DNA from: Muribaculaceae bacterium
GTDB lineage: Bacteria > Bacteroidota > Bacteroidia > Bacteroidales > Muribaculaceae
Direction of reading: 5' to 3'
NCBI GenBank assembly: GCA_029060585.1
Contig: JAIDTS010000554.1
Location: forward strand, 1-15,108
DNA length: 15,108 nucleotides
Made by a program: the position numbers and the translations under genes. Positions 7,193-15,019 of the stretch are shown piece after piece (the stretch's first letter is position 1; each line of letters starts with the position of its first letter). The notes below the pieces were generated by a model. That model did no database searches, was not told the origin of the DNA, and saw only the letters and a program-made list of their open reading frames with translations.

Positions 7193-10100
7193 TTACTTCA
7201 CAACAACTTTCCTGTTGCCGATAAGGTAGATTCCTTTATCGAGGCCGATGACAGCTTCGGCTGCATTAACATTTGACTTGACAACTGTTCCGTCGGTAGA
7301 ATACACGTTTACGATGGTTTCCGGATTGATTCCTATCTCAGAAACTGAGGTGAGTTCCGGTTTGTAGTAGAGACGGAAGTTATCGAAGATTGTCCAGTCA
7401 CCGTCCACCATATCAAGCTTTCGGATTCCCGCACGGATGTCTCCGGCTTCCGGCATTATCAATTCTACAGCGTTGCCGTTGTATTTATGATCGTTGTTGA
7501 ATGCGACGCTCGCTCCATACATATTGTTGGGATAGTTGGAGTATTCCTCGTCGTAGAGCGACATCACGGGCGCGGTGCTGTCATTGATGTAGAGGGAGGC
7601 GAGTATCTCTTCCGAGCCATCCTTATGGGCCGGCTGAGCTACTGCCGGCAGACCGTAACGGTAGAAAGCCTGCGCCTCGAGTCTGTAGCTGCCCGCCGGC
7701 ATAGCCTTGAGCACCTGATAGGTATCGAAGACGCGGCTGAAGTGCTCTGCCACGTTGTTGGAGACAGCTGTGAAAGGTGTGCCGCTCCAACCTGAACTGC
7801 TGTCTTTGTCAAACTTAGGATTCTGCAGGAGGCGGGTGATGTCGATATATCCGTTGTCGAGTCTTTCGCCCTCAGCAAGATACTTGCCTGTGGCTTCCAC
7901 CAGCATATCGTAGGCGGCGGGAAGATTCTCGAGCAGTGCCGACACTGTACGGTTGTCGGCTATCACCTTTTCAGTAAATTCGATCGCTTCATTGAATGAG
8001 GCCGTCGTCCCCGACTCCATGGCTGCTTTGGCCTGACGGAGAAGTCCCTTGACATCGCTGTAGAGCTGAAGCATGTCGAATTCATCCTTATCCACGTAAA
8101 TCACAGATCCATGCTGGAATGCTCCGGTTCCTGCCATCTTAACAGGAAGACCTGTCTTGAGTCCGTCATGGTCCATATCAGCTACCTTATAGCTGTAGTC
8201 TTTCGTGTCGAAACACATGAAGTACATATTGTAGACATCCTCGCCGATACGCCTTATCTGGGTAGGAGCCTCGATACCGGACGTGTCCATATTGTCCATG
8301 CGTCCAATCTCGGTCCAGTCAGATTCTGTTAGGGATGGAGAGGTGTATTCATATATTCCTGTCGTGGCGGCTCCGGTGCCGGTACGCTTCACAAGCATGT
8401 GGTAGAGTCCGTCGTACTCGTTAAAGACGATGTCCGCATCTATCAGTGATACTCCCGGATCCATAAGGAGACGCGGCTGGGTGAGGGTCTTGAAGTCCTT
8501 GTCGGCGTAAGAATAATAGAGGCGGTCGTAATGGTCCCATTCGTTGCCTGAAAGGAGTGAATAGTAGATCAAATACGCACCCTCTCCGTTATTGGCGGCA
8601 GAGTCCCATATGAACTGAGGAGCCCATACGCGGTCGATTTTGGCGTATTCTTCATCGCTCTTGTAGCAGTCTGTAGTTGCGTCGCTGTCTGAGAATATGG
8701 ATTTGCCCTTTCTGAAGTCGAATACGGAGCTTTCCCAATGCACGAGATCGTTGCTGCGCAGGAGATCCATTCCGTAATTGTTCCATTTCCCGCTCTTCGC
8801 GTTGCACATGTCGGTGGTGGTCATCAGGTATTCATGCTGCTTCTGACCGCGCCCCAGATATGCGTCGCGTGTCCCCCCTTCGATAGAAGCGAGTTCCGCG
8901 GTATTGAAGATTTCCTCACCGTCAAGGAGCTGGTCAAACCTCTTGCCCATTCCTTCCTTTGATCCAAGAGCCATGTTTGTGATTTCCTTTCCGGAATTCA
9001 TATATGTGTAGAGGTAGCCATACCATTCGTCGGCAGGTGCCAAGGATACGGGACAGATAATGTAACCCTCTGCACCATCCGGGAATTTTGCGTAGGCACC
9101 GATAGGGTCCGCTTCTATCACCTTGTCGGAAGTATTCGGTTCTTTTATCATAAGTTGTGCCGAATGCCGATTGGATGTCAATCTATACCTGAACATTCCT
9201 CCTCCATCAGTTGCTATCTCCCATTTAAGTTCTGTTCCGGAAGGAGTCATCACGGGCAGCGGAGTCGACTGATGCAGCCATTTCAGTTTTCTGGCTATGG
9301 ATTCGAGTTCCTTTTCCAGAGTCTGCATCTGCTCTGCTGTCGCTTTCTTATGGGTTGCCGGTTCATAGTTGATGTCAGAAAGTGATATGGTGATGATAGA
9401 TAGGGAATTACCTGGTGCACTGTATGTTAAGGTATTGTCTTCGGCTATTCCGCAGTCCAATCCCGTCGGGAACACATTTCTGGGATTATCCATAGAGTTC
9501 TCGGCAGTCGCTTCCAAGCCTCCCAGCTGCTCTATGCTTACTCTTTCCATAACGGCGTTCGCCATTGTGAGTTTTACCTCGGTAGACTCCTCGCGGGTAT
9601 TGACAAGTTTTACATACATTACCTGCTTGTCATCGTCTATAGAAGAAGAAACATAGATTTTTCTTTCGGAAGGCAGGGTGAGGTCGTGGATTAGCTCGCC
9701 GTCAAGATAACACTTTATCCGTGTGCCCTCCACTTCCATACGCACACGGTAGGTGCGACCTGTCTCAATATTTCCCGATTTGAGATCGTAGTCGGATTTC
9801 GCTCCGTTAGCACATACCTGAAGTCCGTTCTGCCCGTTGTTCCATCCGCCTATGTTCCACCATATGTAGTTGTCGCGGTCAGCGAGATTGACCGCCACGA
9901 GGAATCCTTCTGCTCCTGACTTCTTTGTGGCGTCAAGTTCGAGCACATAGCTTGACGGAAGCACAGTATTGCAGAATGCAATACGACCCTGTTCTGAACC
10001 GCTCTGTTGTGTCAACTGCCCATCCTTGATGCTCCAGTTAGAAGAAGGAAGGTCCCATTCGGGAGCCTCGCCGGAGAAATCCTCCTGTAGGAGAACGTTT

Positions 10101-11812
10101 CCTTCAAGGTCAGTTACTCGGATATTGTCGTATGTAACTGTGGTAGACCATGACGATAGGCCTATCTTGTTTTCTCCTCCGTTGACTATGTTTCCGGCTT
10201 CCGTCCATTTCACGTTCTGTTTGCCAAGATAGCTTGGCATAAGCTGCTGGACATAGTAGGATGGTGTTCCGAAACATGACTCGTGGTTGAATCGGATCAT
10301 ATCGGGAAGCCATCCTCCCCCTCGCTCCTCGTGATAGAAGATAGGAGCGTAAGATGCCATCACGCATATGTCGGAATTGTTTTCCAGGCCCTGCATGTAG
10401 ACGGCCTCGCCGAGGGCAGCGCGGAGATGTCCGTTGGTGCCAAATCCGTCTGTCACTGCATATTCACCGACGTATACCTTTGGTCCGCTCCGGTCGTAAG
10501 AGTCATACTTGCAATATCGCTGTTCAAACCATTTCGGTGTGCGATAATAGTGTTCATCTACTATTTCTACTGGGAATGAGTTACGCCAGGAGGGATTGTC
10601 GGTTCCCCAAGCTTCAACGTTTCCGATAAGCGTCACTTCGGGGTACTTAGCTTTGATTGCATCGTAGAATGCTTTGTAGCGTTCAGGGTAGTGGTCGCTC
10701 CGGTCGTCATCAAAATTGTAGTTTTCGTTTCCGATTTCGAGCAGACGCATATTGAAGGGTTCCGGATGGCCGTTTTCCGCGCGTTTTGCACCCCAGAATG
10801 TTGTGACGTCGCCGTTGCAGTATTCCAGAGCGTCAAGCGCTTCCTGGATATATTCATCGATATCCGTGTAGTCCTTTATCCATCCATGGCCGATTCCTAC
10901 GTTGACTACAAACAGAGGTTCCGCACCCAGGTCTTCGGTCAGCTGGAGGAATTCATGGAATCCGAGTCCGTCGGTGGAAGGATAGCCCCAGTTGGCGTTG
11001 AAATGTCCGGGACGCTCCTCGATGGGTCCGATAGTCTTCTTCCATTCAAATCTCCTTTGCCCCTCGAGAGTGCCGTCACCCTCGATGTAGCACCCACCGG
11101 GAAAGCGCACGAACTTAGGTTTCAGTCCTTCAAGCATCATGGCAAGGTCTTCACGGCAGCCGTTTTCTCGGTCATTATACGTCTTAGGGAAAAGACTGAC
11201 CATACCTACGGTCAAGGATCCGGAGTGGCTGAACGTAAGGTTGAATTTACCTTTTCCTACATATCTGGCCGTCTCCGGAGCATTCACATCCAGAGTGATT
11301 TTCTTCCATTTTCCGTCAAGTTCTATTTCAGCTGATCCTGTGGCTGCAGGCGAATTCTCTTCCGAGATGGATGCAGTAAGAGTACCCTTATATCCATTGT
11401 CGCTTTTGAGCCATACGGAGAGCTTGAATTTCTCTCCGGAATGGACCGGTATTCCCCAATAACCTGTGTTGGAGATGCCTGCGTCGGCTCCGCTCAGTTT
11501 AAGTTGGAGGGCTGCGCGTCGATTTTCATTCATAAGGCCGCTTCGCGTTATGGACATCGACGCGTCCCCGACAGCGGACCAATAGTCGGGAGTGGATGCA
11601 TCTTCGAAGCATCTGTTGCGGATGAGTTCCGCATAAAGGCCGCCATCTCCGGCGTTGTTGATTTCCTCGTAGAAGATGCCGTATTGCAGTGGACTTATCA
11701 TCGGGCCGCGTCTCGCGGCATCAAAATTCAGCGTCACCTGTGCGGAGAGGCCGAATGAGGCCGACCCGGCGAGAAGTGCCGCTGTCAGCAAAGTCGTTAG
11801 GTTTTGTCGCAT
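7193..11812 (-). CDS. Secreted GH51-GH43 bimodular arabinan-active glycoside hydrolase
   Basis: The 1539 residues begin with a Sec signal peptide (MRQNLTT, cleavage after SAQ or nearby). The ATG at 11812 is chosen over the longer frame from 11896, whose first codons lie inside a terminator hairpin. Module 1 (about 25-815) is GH51 alpha-L-arabinofuranosidase: YGIFYEEINNAGDGGLYAELI, an inserted carbohydrate-binding beta-sandwich (about 75-205), KFVRFPGGCY, the acid/base in EIGNENY (E363) and the likely nucleophile in VYVGEYAV (E450). A LamG-like domain (about 550-725) sits before the C-terminal sandwich. Module 2 (about 920-1240) is a GH43 propeller with likely base D983 (TRDAYL), pKa modulator D1125 (LIDADIVF) and acid E1181 (IEAPTQI). 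A helical linker, another beta-sandwich (about 1325-1480) and a sorting-domain-like tail (1489-1539) follow. It should release arabinose or cleave arabinan outside the inner membrane. No SusC/SusD neighbours are present. The exact GH43 specificity is unknown. Confidence 0.9.
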   Translation of the reverse strand: MRQNLTTLLTAALLAGSASFGLSAQVTLNFDAARRGPMISPLQYGIFYEEINNAGDGGLYAELIRNRCFEDASTPDYWSAVGDASMSITRSGLMNENRRAALQLKLSGADAGISNTGYWGIPVHSGEKFKLSVWLKSDNGYKGTLTASISEENSPAATGSAEIELDGKWKKITLDVNAPETARYVGKGKFNLTFSHSGSLTVGMVSLFPKTYNDRENGCREDLAMMLEGLKPKFVRFPGGCYIEGDGTLEGQRRFEWKKTIGPIEERPGHFNANWGYPSTDGLGFHEFLQLTEDLGAEPLFVVNVGIGHGWIKDYTDIDEYIQEALDALEYCNGDVTTFWGAKRAENGHPEPFNMRLLEIGNENYNFDDDRSDHYPERYKAFYDAIKAKYPEVTLIGNVEAWGTDNPSWRNSFPVEIVDEHYYRTPKWFEQRYCKYDSYDRSGPKVYVGEYAVTDGFGTNGHLRAALGEAVYMQGLENNSDICVMASYAPIFYHEERGGGWLPDMIRFNHESCFGTPSYYVQQLMPSYLGKQNVKWTEAGNIVNGGENKIGLSSWSTTVTYDNIRVTDLEGNVLLQEDFSGEAPEWDLPSSNWSIKDGQLTQQSGSEQGRIAFCNTVLPSSYVLELDATKKSGAEGFLVAVNLADRDNYIWWNIGGWNNGQNGLQVCANGAKSDYDLKSGNIETGRTYRVRMEVEGTRIKCYLDGELIHDLTLPSERKIYVSSSIDDDKQVMYVKLVNTREESTEVKLTMANAVMERVSIEQLGGLEATAENSMDNPRNVFPTGLDCGIAEDNTLTYSAPGNSLSIITISLSDINYEPATHKKATAEQMQTLEKELESIARKLKWLHQSTPLPVMTPSGTELKWEIATDGGGMFRYRLTSNRHSAQLMIKEPNTSDKVIEADPIGAYAKFPDGAEGYIICPVSLAPADEWYGYLYTYMNSGKEITNMALGSKEGMGKRFDQLLDGEEIFNTAELASIEGGTRDAYLGRGQKQHEYLMTTTDMCNAKSGKWNNYGMDLLRSNDLVHWESSVFDFRKGKSIFSDSDATTDCYKSDEEYAKIDRVWAPQFIWDSAANNGEGAYLIYYSLLSGNEWDHYDRLYYSYADKDFKTLTQPRLLMDPGVSLIDADIVFNEYDGLYHMLVKRTGTGAATTGIYEYTSPSLTESDWTEIGRMDNMDTSGIEAPTQIRRIGEDVYNMYFMCFDTKDYSYKVADMDHDGLKTGLPVKMAGTGAFQHGSVIYVDKDEFDMLQLYSDVKGLLRQAKAAMESGTTASFNEAIEFTEKVIADNRTVSALLENLPAAYDMLVEATGKYLAEGERLDNGYIDITRLLQNPKFDKDSSSGWSGTPFTAVSNNVAEHFSRVFDTYQVLKAMPAGSYRLEAQAFYRYGLPAVAQPAHKDGSEEILASLYINDSTAPVMSLYDEEYSNYPNNMYGASVAFNNDHKYNGNAVELIMPEAGDIRAGIRKLDMVDGDWTIFDNFRLYYKPELTSVSEIGINPETIVNVYSTDGTVVKSNVNAAEAVIGLDKGIYLIGNRKVVVK

Positions 11813-11850
11813 AAGGTCTATTCGAATAGGATTTAAGATGTAATATAATG

Positions 11851-11882
11851 CAAAGATAATAAATATTTGATAATCCGACAAA
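11851..11882 (-). promoter_or_regulatory. Promoter of the GH51-GH43 gene
   Basis: On the minus strand, TTTG (11882-11879) is followed after 20 bases by TATCTTTG (11858-11851). This matches the Bacteroidota primary-sigma consensus TTTG-N19-21-TAnnTTTG exactly. Transcription would start near 11844, giving a leader of about 31 bases before the ATG at 11812. The -33 box lies inside the U-tract of the mltF terminator, so the two signals share bases. Confidence 0.8.
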
Positions 11883-11915
11883 AAAACACGGTTCATTTTG
11901 CCCTGAACCGTGTTT
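11880..11915 (-). terminator. Rho-independent terminator of mltF
   Basis: A perfect 12-bp inverted repeat pairs AAACACGGTTCA (11884-11895) with TGAACCGTGTTT (11904-11915) around an 8-base loop. On the minus strand it is followed by seven T (11886-11880). It lies 36 bases downstream of the mltF stop codon. Confidence 0.88.
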
Positions 11916-11951
11916 ATATTATGAATTATTCAAAATAAGTTTTGAACTGCA

Positions 11952-13376
11952 TTAAGTCCTGTCTTTGAAGTATGTGTATGCCGACTGCACCTTATGAACG
12001 AAATTCACGGTTTCCTTTCCTCGGAAATAACCATTTTTCACTACTGGATCACGGTAGTAGGCCGGTTTTGATTTCATAATCGCAGCTACCTCGACGTTAT
12101 CATCCCATGTATGGGATTTAAGTCCGTATTTTTCCGCCAGAGCCATGGCATCGAGAACATGTCCCGGACCGGAATTGTAGGATGCGAGGATAAAGTTTTC
12201 CCTTTCCGTGATATCAGGCACCCTTTTCTCGAACATCGAGTTGAGGTCGGAGAGAGTCTTCACGGCCACGTCGACGCACTTTGCCGGATTAAGCATTTCC
12301 TCCGGAGTGTAACCATGAGAGGTAGCAGTGCGGGGCATAACCTGCATGATTCCGAGAGCGCCGGCCCAGCTTGTCACGTCTGCGTCGAAATGCGACTCTA
12401 CGTATGCTATTGCCGCGATCAGACGCCAGTCAAGGCCCGATTTTCTTCCGGCCTCCTTGAATATGTTGTCGTAGGGAGAAATGTGACCGTCAGTAAATGT
12501 TAGGGTCTTTAAGTCTTCGATTCCGTCATCTGGAGTGTCGAAGACCTCCAGTTTTGAGAGATGGTAGTATTTCTTGAAAACCTCCTTTTCATTTTCCCTC
12601 TCGTCGGCAAACCAACGGTCAAGGGCCTTTGCGATGCCGTGCGAGTCAGGTGCCACTGCCCACCGGGAATACTGGTCAAGGCTGACTTTAACAGAAATGT
12701 CGAGACCAGGATAATAGGAGAGGGCTGCCTCGGCTACATCTGAATCCACAACGGTGAGAGGGATTTCTCCTTTCCACACCATGTTGAGGAGGTCATCGTC
12801 GCTTACGGTATCCTTCGCGAGGGGCACAATCCCTATTCCTCCTCCGATCTCCTCGTTGAGGTTCTGCATACGATAGAAGTATTTTGAGTCGTCCTGCACG
12901 GTGACCACTCTGCCTACGAGATCGGTGACATCCTTTATGATCGAGTCTTTCGGCGCGTCTTCTTTCTGAACGAGCACCTGACTGCTGACGTTTCTCGGTC
13001 CGCAGAGAATGGCTCTGTCCTGAAACTCTGATGTCACGGGCACGGGACTTGCTAATATATCGATCTTCCCCTCGTCGAGCCACTGGATCATCTCGGAGAT
13101 TGTGCCTCCTACCACTACCTTGAACTGCAATCCGTAGAATTTCGAGAATCGCTCCATCAGTTCGTAGTCGTAGCCCATAGAAGTTCCTCGGTAGTCGAAA
13201 TATGTAGTGGGAGAGTTGAGCATCCCGACCCGCACCGTATCCGGCAACTGCACATGCATTCCGTCAAGGTCGATCTGATGGCCCTTGTTTCTTCCGCACT
13301 GACAAGATGTCATCAGTAGGAGGGTTGTAAGTCCCATGAGAAACTTTATAATTGCGTTATTTCTACGAGTATACAT
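11952..13376 (-). CDS. mltF: MltF-like membrane-bound lytic transglycosylase with solute-binding domain
   Basis: This 474-residue lipoprotein has a signal ending in LLLMTSC (lipid Cys at residue 25), which places it at the outer membrane. Residues about 47-285 form a periplasmic solute-binding domain (VRVGMLNSP, GYDYELMERFSKFYG, ILASPVPVT). Residues about 305-440 form an SLT (family 1) transglycosylase domain with the catalytic Glu in AYVESHF (E327), then GALGIMQVMPRTA and ASYNSGPGH. Enzymes with this architecture cleave the MurNAc-GlcNAc bond of peptidoglycan non-hydrolytically, and in E. coli MltF the N-terminal domain controls activity. The ATG at 13376 is chosen because it gives a charged N-region (MYTRRNN) before the hydrophobic core and sits about 16 bases after the predicted transcription start. 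It is transcribed alone: its own promoter lies upstream and a terminator follows. Confidence 0.92.
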   Translation of the reverse strand: MYTRRNNAIIKFLMGLTTLLLMTSCQCGRNKGHQIDLDGMHVQLPDTVRVGMLNSPTTYFDYRGTSMGYDYELMERFSKFYGLQFKVVVGGTISEMIQWLDEGKIDILASPVPVTSEFQDRAILCGPRNVSSQVLVQKEDAPKDSIIKDVTDLVGRVVTVQDDSKYFYRMQNLNEEIGGGIGIVPLAKDTVSDDDLLNMVWKGEIPLTVVDSDVAEAALSYYPGLDISVKVSLDQYSRWAVAPDSHGIAKALDRWFADERENEKEVFKKYYHLSKLEVFDTPDDGIEDLKTLTFTDGHISPYDNIFKEAGRKSGLDWRLIAAIAYVESHFDADVTSWAGALGIMQVMPRTATSHGYTPEEMLNPAKCVDVAVKTLSDLNSMFEKRVPDITERENFILASYNSGPGHVLDAMALAEKYGLKSHTWDDNVEVAAIMKSKPAYYRDPVVKNGYFRGKETVNFVHKVQSAYTYFKDRT

Positions 13377-13398
13377 GGTATTTTTTTTAAACGATATG

Positions 13399-13429
13399 CA
13401 AAATTACTAAAAATCCGTGAGTTTTGAAA
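13399..13429 (-). promoter_or_regulatory. Promoter of mltF
   Basis: On the minus strand, TTTC (13429-13426) is followed after 19 bases by a perfect -7 box, TAATTTTG (13406-13399). The expected start near 13392 leaves a leader of only about 16 bases to the ATG, which is common in this phylum. The whole promoter, spacer included, recurs at 14989-15019. Confidence 0.7.
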
Positions 13430-13431
13430 GA
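13399..13431 (+). repeat. Direct repeat, left copy, bounding the small-gene cassette
   Basis: The 33-bp segment starts with an exact 17-mer shared with the right copy (CAAAATTACTAAAAATC), then GTGAG and GAAAGA with four substitutions overall (29 of 33 identical). It has the same orientation as the copy at 14989-15021. Flanking bases outside the segment do not align. Confidence 0.75.
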
Positions 13432-13502
13432 TTAAAGTGGCAGAATCCCGATAATCAGCGTGATAAGTTGGAAAAGATAGTGAAAGTGTGCTGAAAATTA
13501 GC

Positions 13503-13510
13503 TAACTTTG
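13503..13510 (+). promoter_or_regulatory. Candidate -7 box for the gene at 13535
   Basis: TAACTTTG matches TAnnTTTG and would start transcription near 13517, 18 bases before the ATG at 13535. No convincing TTTG lies 19-21 bases upstream, so the promoter is probably weak or regulated. Confidence 0.5.
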
Positions 13511-13534
13511 TGTTCGTTTAATATTCCGAACAGC

Positions 13535-13885
13535 ATGGATATACTAAAGAGGATAAATTTCGGATATGATGGATTGATAAGATCCATCACCATTCATAAG
13601 GATGCAGTTCGCATTGAGATTTCGGCCAAAGATACAACTGTCGATAAATGGGTCAATGTGCTGTTTATCTTAAAAGGTCTTTCTGAATACAAAATTTGGC
13701 AACCGGAACTTACATCAAATGAAGTTCTCTCAGATGCCATACAGCTAAAGATAGTTAATGGTGCGGTATGGTTCGGTCTTGTACCGTATTCAGAGGATAT
13801 AGACAATATTGAGGATCTGCGGAAATCTTACATCTTCTTTATCTGTAATTCCTTTGATTGGAAGATATTACCGTATAAGGAATAA
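13535..13885 (+). CDS. Small hypothetical protein, first gene of the cassette
   Basis: This 116-residue soluble protein has no signal peptide or membrane helix and starts MDILKRINFGYDG. The ATG at 13535 is preferred over an in-frame TTG at 13508 because that codon overlaps the predicted -7 box. The middle shows alternating strands with conserved-looking features: SITIHKDAVRIEISAKD, WVNVLFILKGLSEYKIWQ, NEVLSDAIQLKIVNGAVWF and a final DWKILPY. The overall pattern (small, mainly beta, acidic, in an AT-rich cassette) resembles single-domain immunity proteins of contact-dependent toxin systems, but I recognise no named family. Base composition is AT-richer than the neighbouring core genes. It is divergent from mltF. 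Confidence 0.7.
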   Translation: MDILKRINFGYDGLIRSITIHKDAVRIEISAKDTTVDKWVNVLFILKGLSEYKIWQPELTSNEVLSDAIQLKIVNGAVWFGLVPYSEDIDNIEDLRKSYIFFICNSFDWKILPYKE

Positions 13886-13929
13886 AAATGACGACACTAA
13901 TCTTCCAATAAGTGGGAAACTGACTATAT

Positions 13930-13937
13930 TACATTTG
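13930..13937 (+). promoter_or_regulatory. Candidate -7 box for the gene at 13956
   Basis: TACATTTG matches TAnnTTTG. It lies 18 bases before the ATG at 13956, the same spacing as the previous gene and its box. No clear -33 element is visible. Confidence 0.45.
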
Positions 13938-13955
13938 AAATCATTTCAATATACT

Positions 13956-14309
13956 ATGAAAGAAAGACAACATTCAGCAGACATACCGATTGATTTGCTA
14001 ATAGAAAAGATTGTTGGTGAGCGGGATGATCTGAAAGAAGATACATTCTGCTTTGAGCTATTTGAAAACGCGATATTCAATAGGCGCAAGCTCGATGAAT
14101 TGATTGAAACAGTCGTTATTCTTGCTGAACAAAGAAAAATTGATGGAGAAATAAAAGATACCTTGCTATGGATTACTGAATGTGTAGATCAATGTTTTCT
14201 ATCCCACAAAGACAGCAATGACTACTACAGGATTAAGAACTATAGCGTTTCTCTTGAAAACGAATGGCACCAACAATGGAAGAAAACATTGATGGCTTCT
14301 TCCTTATAA
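13956..14309 (+). CDS. Small hypothetical, mostly helical protein
   Basis: The 117 residues start MKERQHSADIP. The frame is open further upstream to 13809, but that extension overlaps the preceding gene and the predicted promoter, so the ATG at 13956 is chosen. The sequence is predominantly charged and helical (LLIEKIVGERDDL, RKLDELIETVVILAEQRKIDGEIKD, TLLWITECVDQC) and ends with an aromatic segment (YYRIKNYSVSLENEWHQQWKK). There is no signal peptide. No family is recognised; size, solubility and context suggest an accessory role such as an orphan immunity protein. It converges with the broken gene at 14311, leaving only one base between the two stop codons. Confidence 0.65.
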   Translation: MKERQHSADIPIDLLIEKIVGERDDLKEDTFCFELFENAIFNRRKLDELIETVVILAEQRKIDGEIKDTLLWITECVDQCFLSHKDSNDYYRIKNYSVSLENEWHQQWKKTLMASSL

Positions 14310-14310
14310 T

Positions 14311-14588
14311 CTAAACTTCTTTCCCGTCCTGATAATGGTAGCGTTCCAAATACGCACTGTTGAATTGCTGAATAAATTGGGAAGACTTCATATAGTCTTT
14401 GGTCGGGTTAAAATACCCCATATCTATAGCCCATTGATATACGCTTACGTTCAACGGCAGTTTAATTAACATACCTGAAAGGGAGTATTCTTTATATTTT
14501 TTTCCGCTAAATCTTTAGTAGTAAAGATTCCATTGGCGCAATCAGCACCATCGCCTTGAAAAAGCCAAAGATAGTTATATTGAGACAT
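14311..14588 (-). pseudogene. Frameshifted DUF7710-like small protein gene
   Basis: From the ATG at 14588 the frame reads MSQYNYLWLFQGDG, GIFTTKDLAEK and stops at 14466 after 40 residues. In the -1 frame the expected continuation is present: YSLSGMLIKLPLNVSVYQWA, then IDMGYFNPTKDY, SSQFIQQFNSAYLERYHYQDG, ending at TAG 14313-14311. Joined, the two parts give about 92 residues and match, from memory, a widespread small family (WIF.G...SGVF, LTG.L...PL..GVYDWAI, EFIQ.F.SA..EHYHYENG), likely DUF7710, of unknown function. The break maps to a seven-A run (14503-14497, minus strand) or the AAA at 14493-14491. The total length of 278 bases is one short of a multiple of three. Either the gene is inactivated, or slippage at A7 restores it, or the read has an indel error. 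Confidence 0.75.
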
Positions 14589-14629
14589 GATAGTATCTGA
14601 GTTATTCCTGAAGATAAGGGAAAGAGAGG

Positions 14630-14884
14630 TTAATCTTTGTTTTGATATTCAAACATTGAGGACAATACAACTACTGTATCATCTTCGTGGCCGTCTTTGA
14701 GAAGGCGCATATCCACGTCACTGGGATTGTTGAACACATCGCCATATATCGAGGCATACTTGCAGTCAAACACATGGTCGAGCAGTGCGTAAGTAGGTAT
14801 ACCTTGCCTGTTGGTTGCAGGCAGCCATATCTCTGCTTCCGGATCAACTTGCAGGAGTTTTTCGATCAGTTCTTTTGCTTTCAT
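14630..14884 (-). CDS. Small acidic hypothetical protein
   Basis: The 84 residues start MKAKELIEKLLQVDPEAEIW, a helix followed by a strand. This start resembles many small proteins of phages and accessory regions that begin with ELIEKL...DP.AEV, which have no established function. The rest has ATNRQGIPTYALLDHVF, then an acidic C-terminal half ending FEYQNKD. There is no signal peptide. It reads toward the broken gene at 14588 (41 bases between them), so the two probably share the promoter at 14989-15019. Confidence 0.7.
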   Translation of the reverse strand: MKAKELIEKLLQVDPEAEIWLPATNRQGIPTYALLDHVFDCKYASIYGDVFNNPSDVDMRLLKDGHEDDTVVVLSSMFEYQNKD

Positions 14885-14988
14885 CTCAAAATTTATTATC
14901 TATAAGAAGCCAATCATTCCTTCTCAAGAGCTGTTGGCAAAGTATCGTATGAATAAGTCTTATGACGTATTCCAAATTTGTCAGACCA

Positions 14989-15019
14989 CAAAATTACTAA
15001 AAATCTGTGAGCCTCGAAA
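14989..15019 (-). promoter_or_regulatory. Promoter copy upstream of the minus-strand cassette genes
   Basis: On the minus strand TTTC (15019-15016) is followed after 19 bases by TAATTTTG (14996-14989), the same arrangement as at mltF. Transcription would start near 14982 and run through a leader of about 98 bases to the ATG at 14884. Apart from this promoter I see no gene with a usable start codon in 14885-15108. Confidence 0.6.

Noticed and set aside
10691..11335. A 214-codon plus-strand open frame inside the glycosidase gene.
   Set aside because: The minus strand here encodes the intact GH51 module with its catalytic Glu residues. The plus-strand frame has no recognisable domain and is a shadow in other-strand codon space.
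11813..11896. N-terminal extension of the glycosidase by 28 residues.
   Set aside because: It would start inside the mltF terminator hairpin and upstream of the predicted transcription start. The signal peptide begins at the ATG at 11812.
14945..14970. Short dyad ATAAGTCTTAT in the leader of the right-hand promoter.
   Set aside because: The arms are only five bases and the flanks do not extend the pairing convincingly, so it is not distinguishable from chance in AT-rich DNA.
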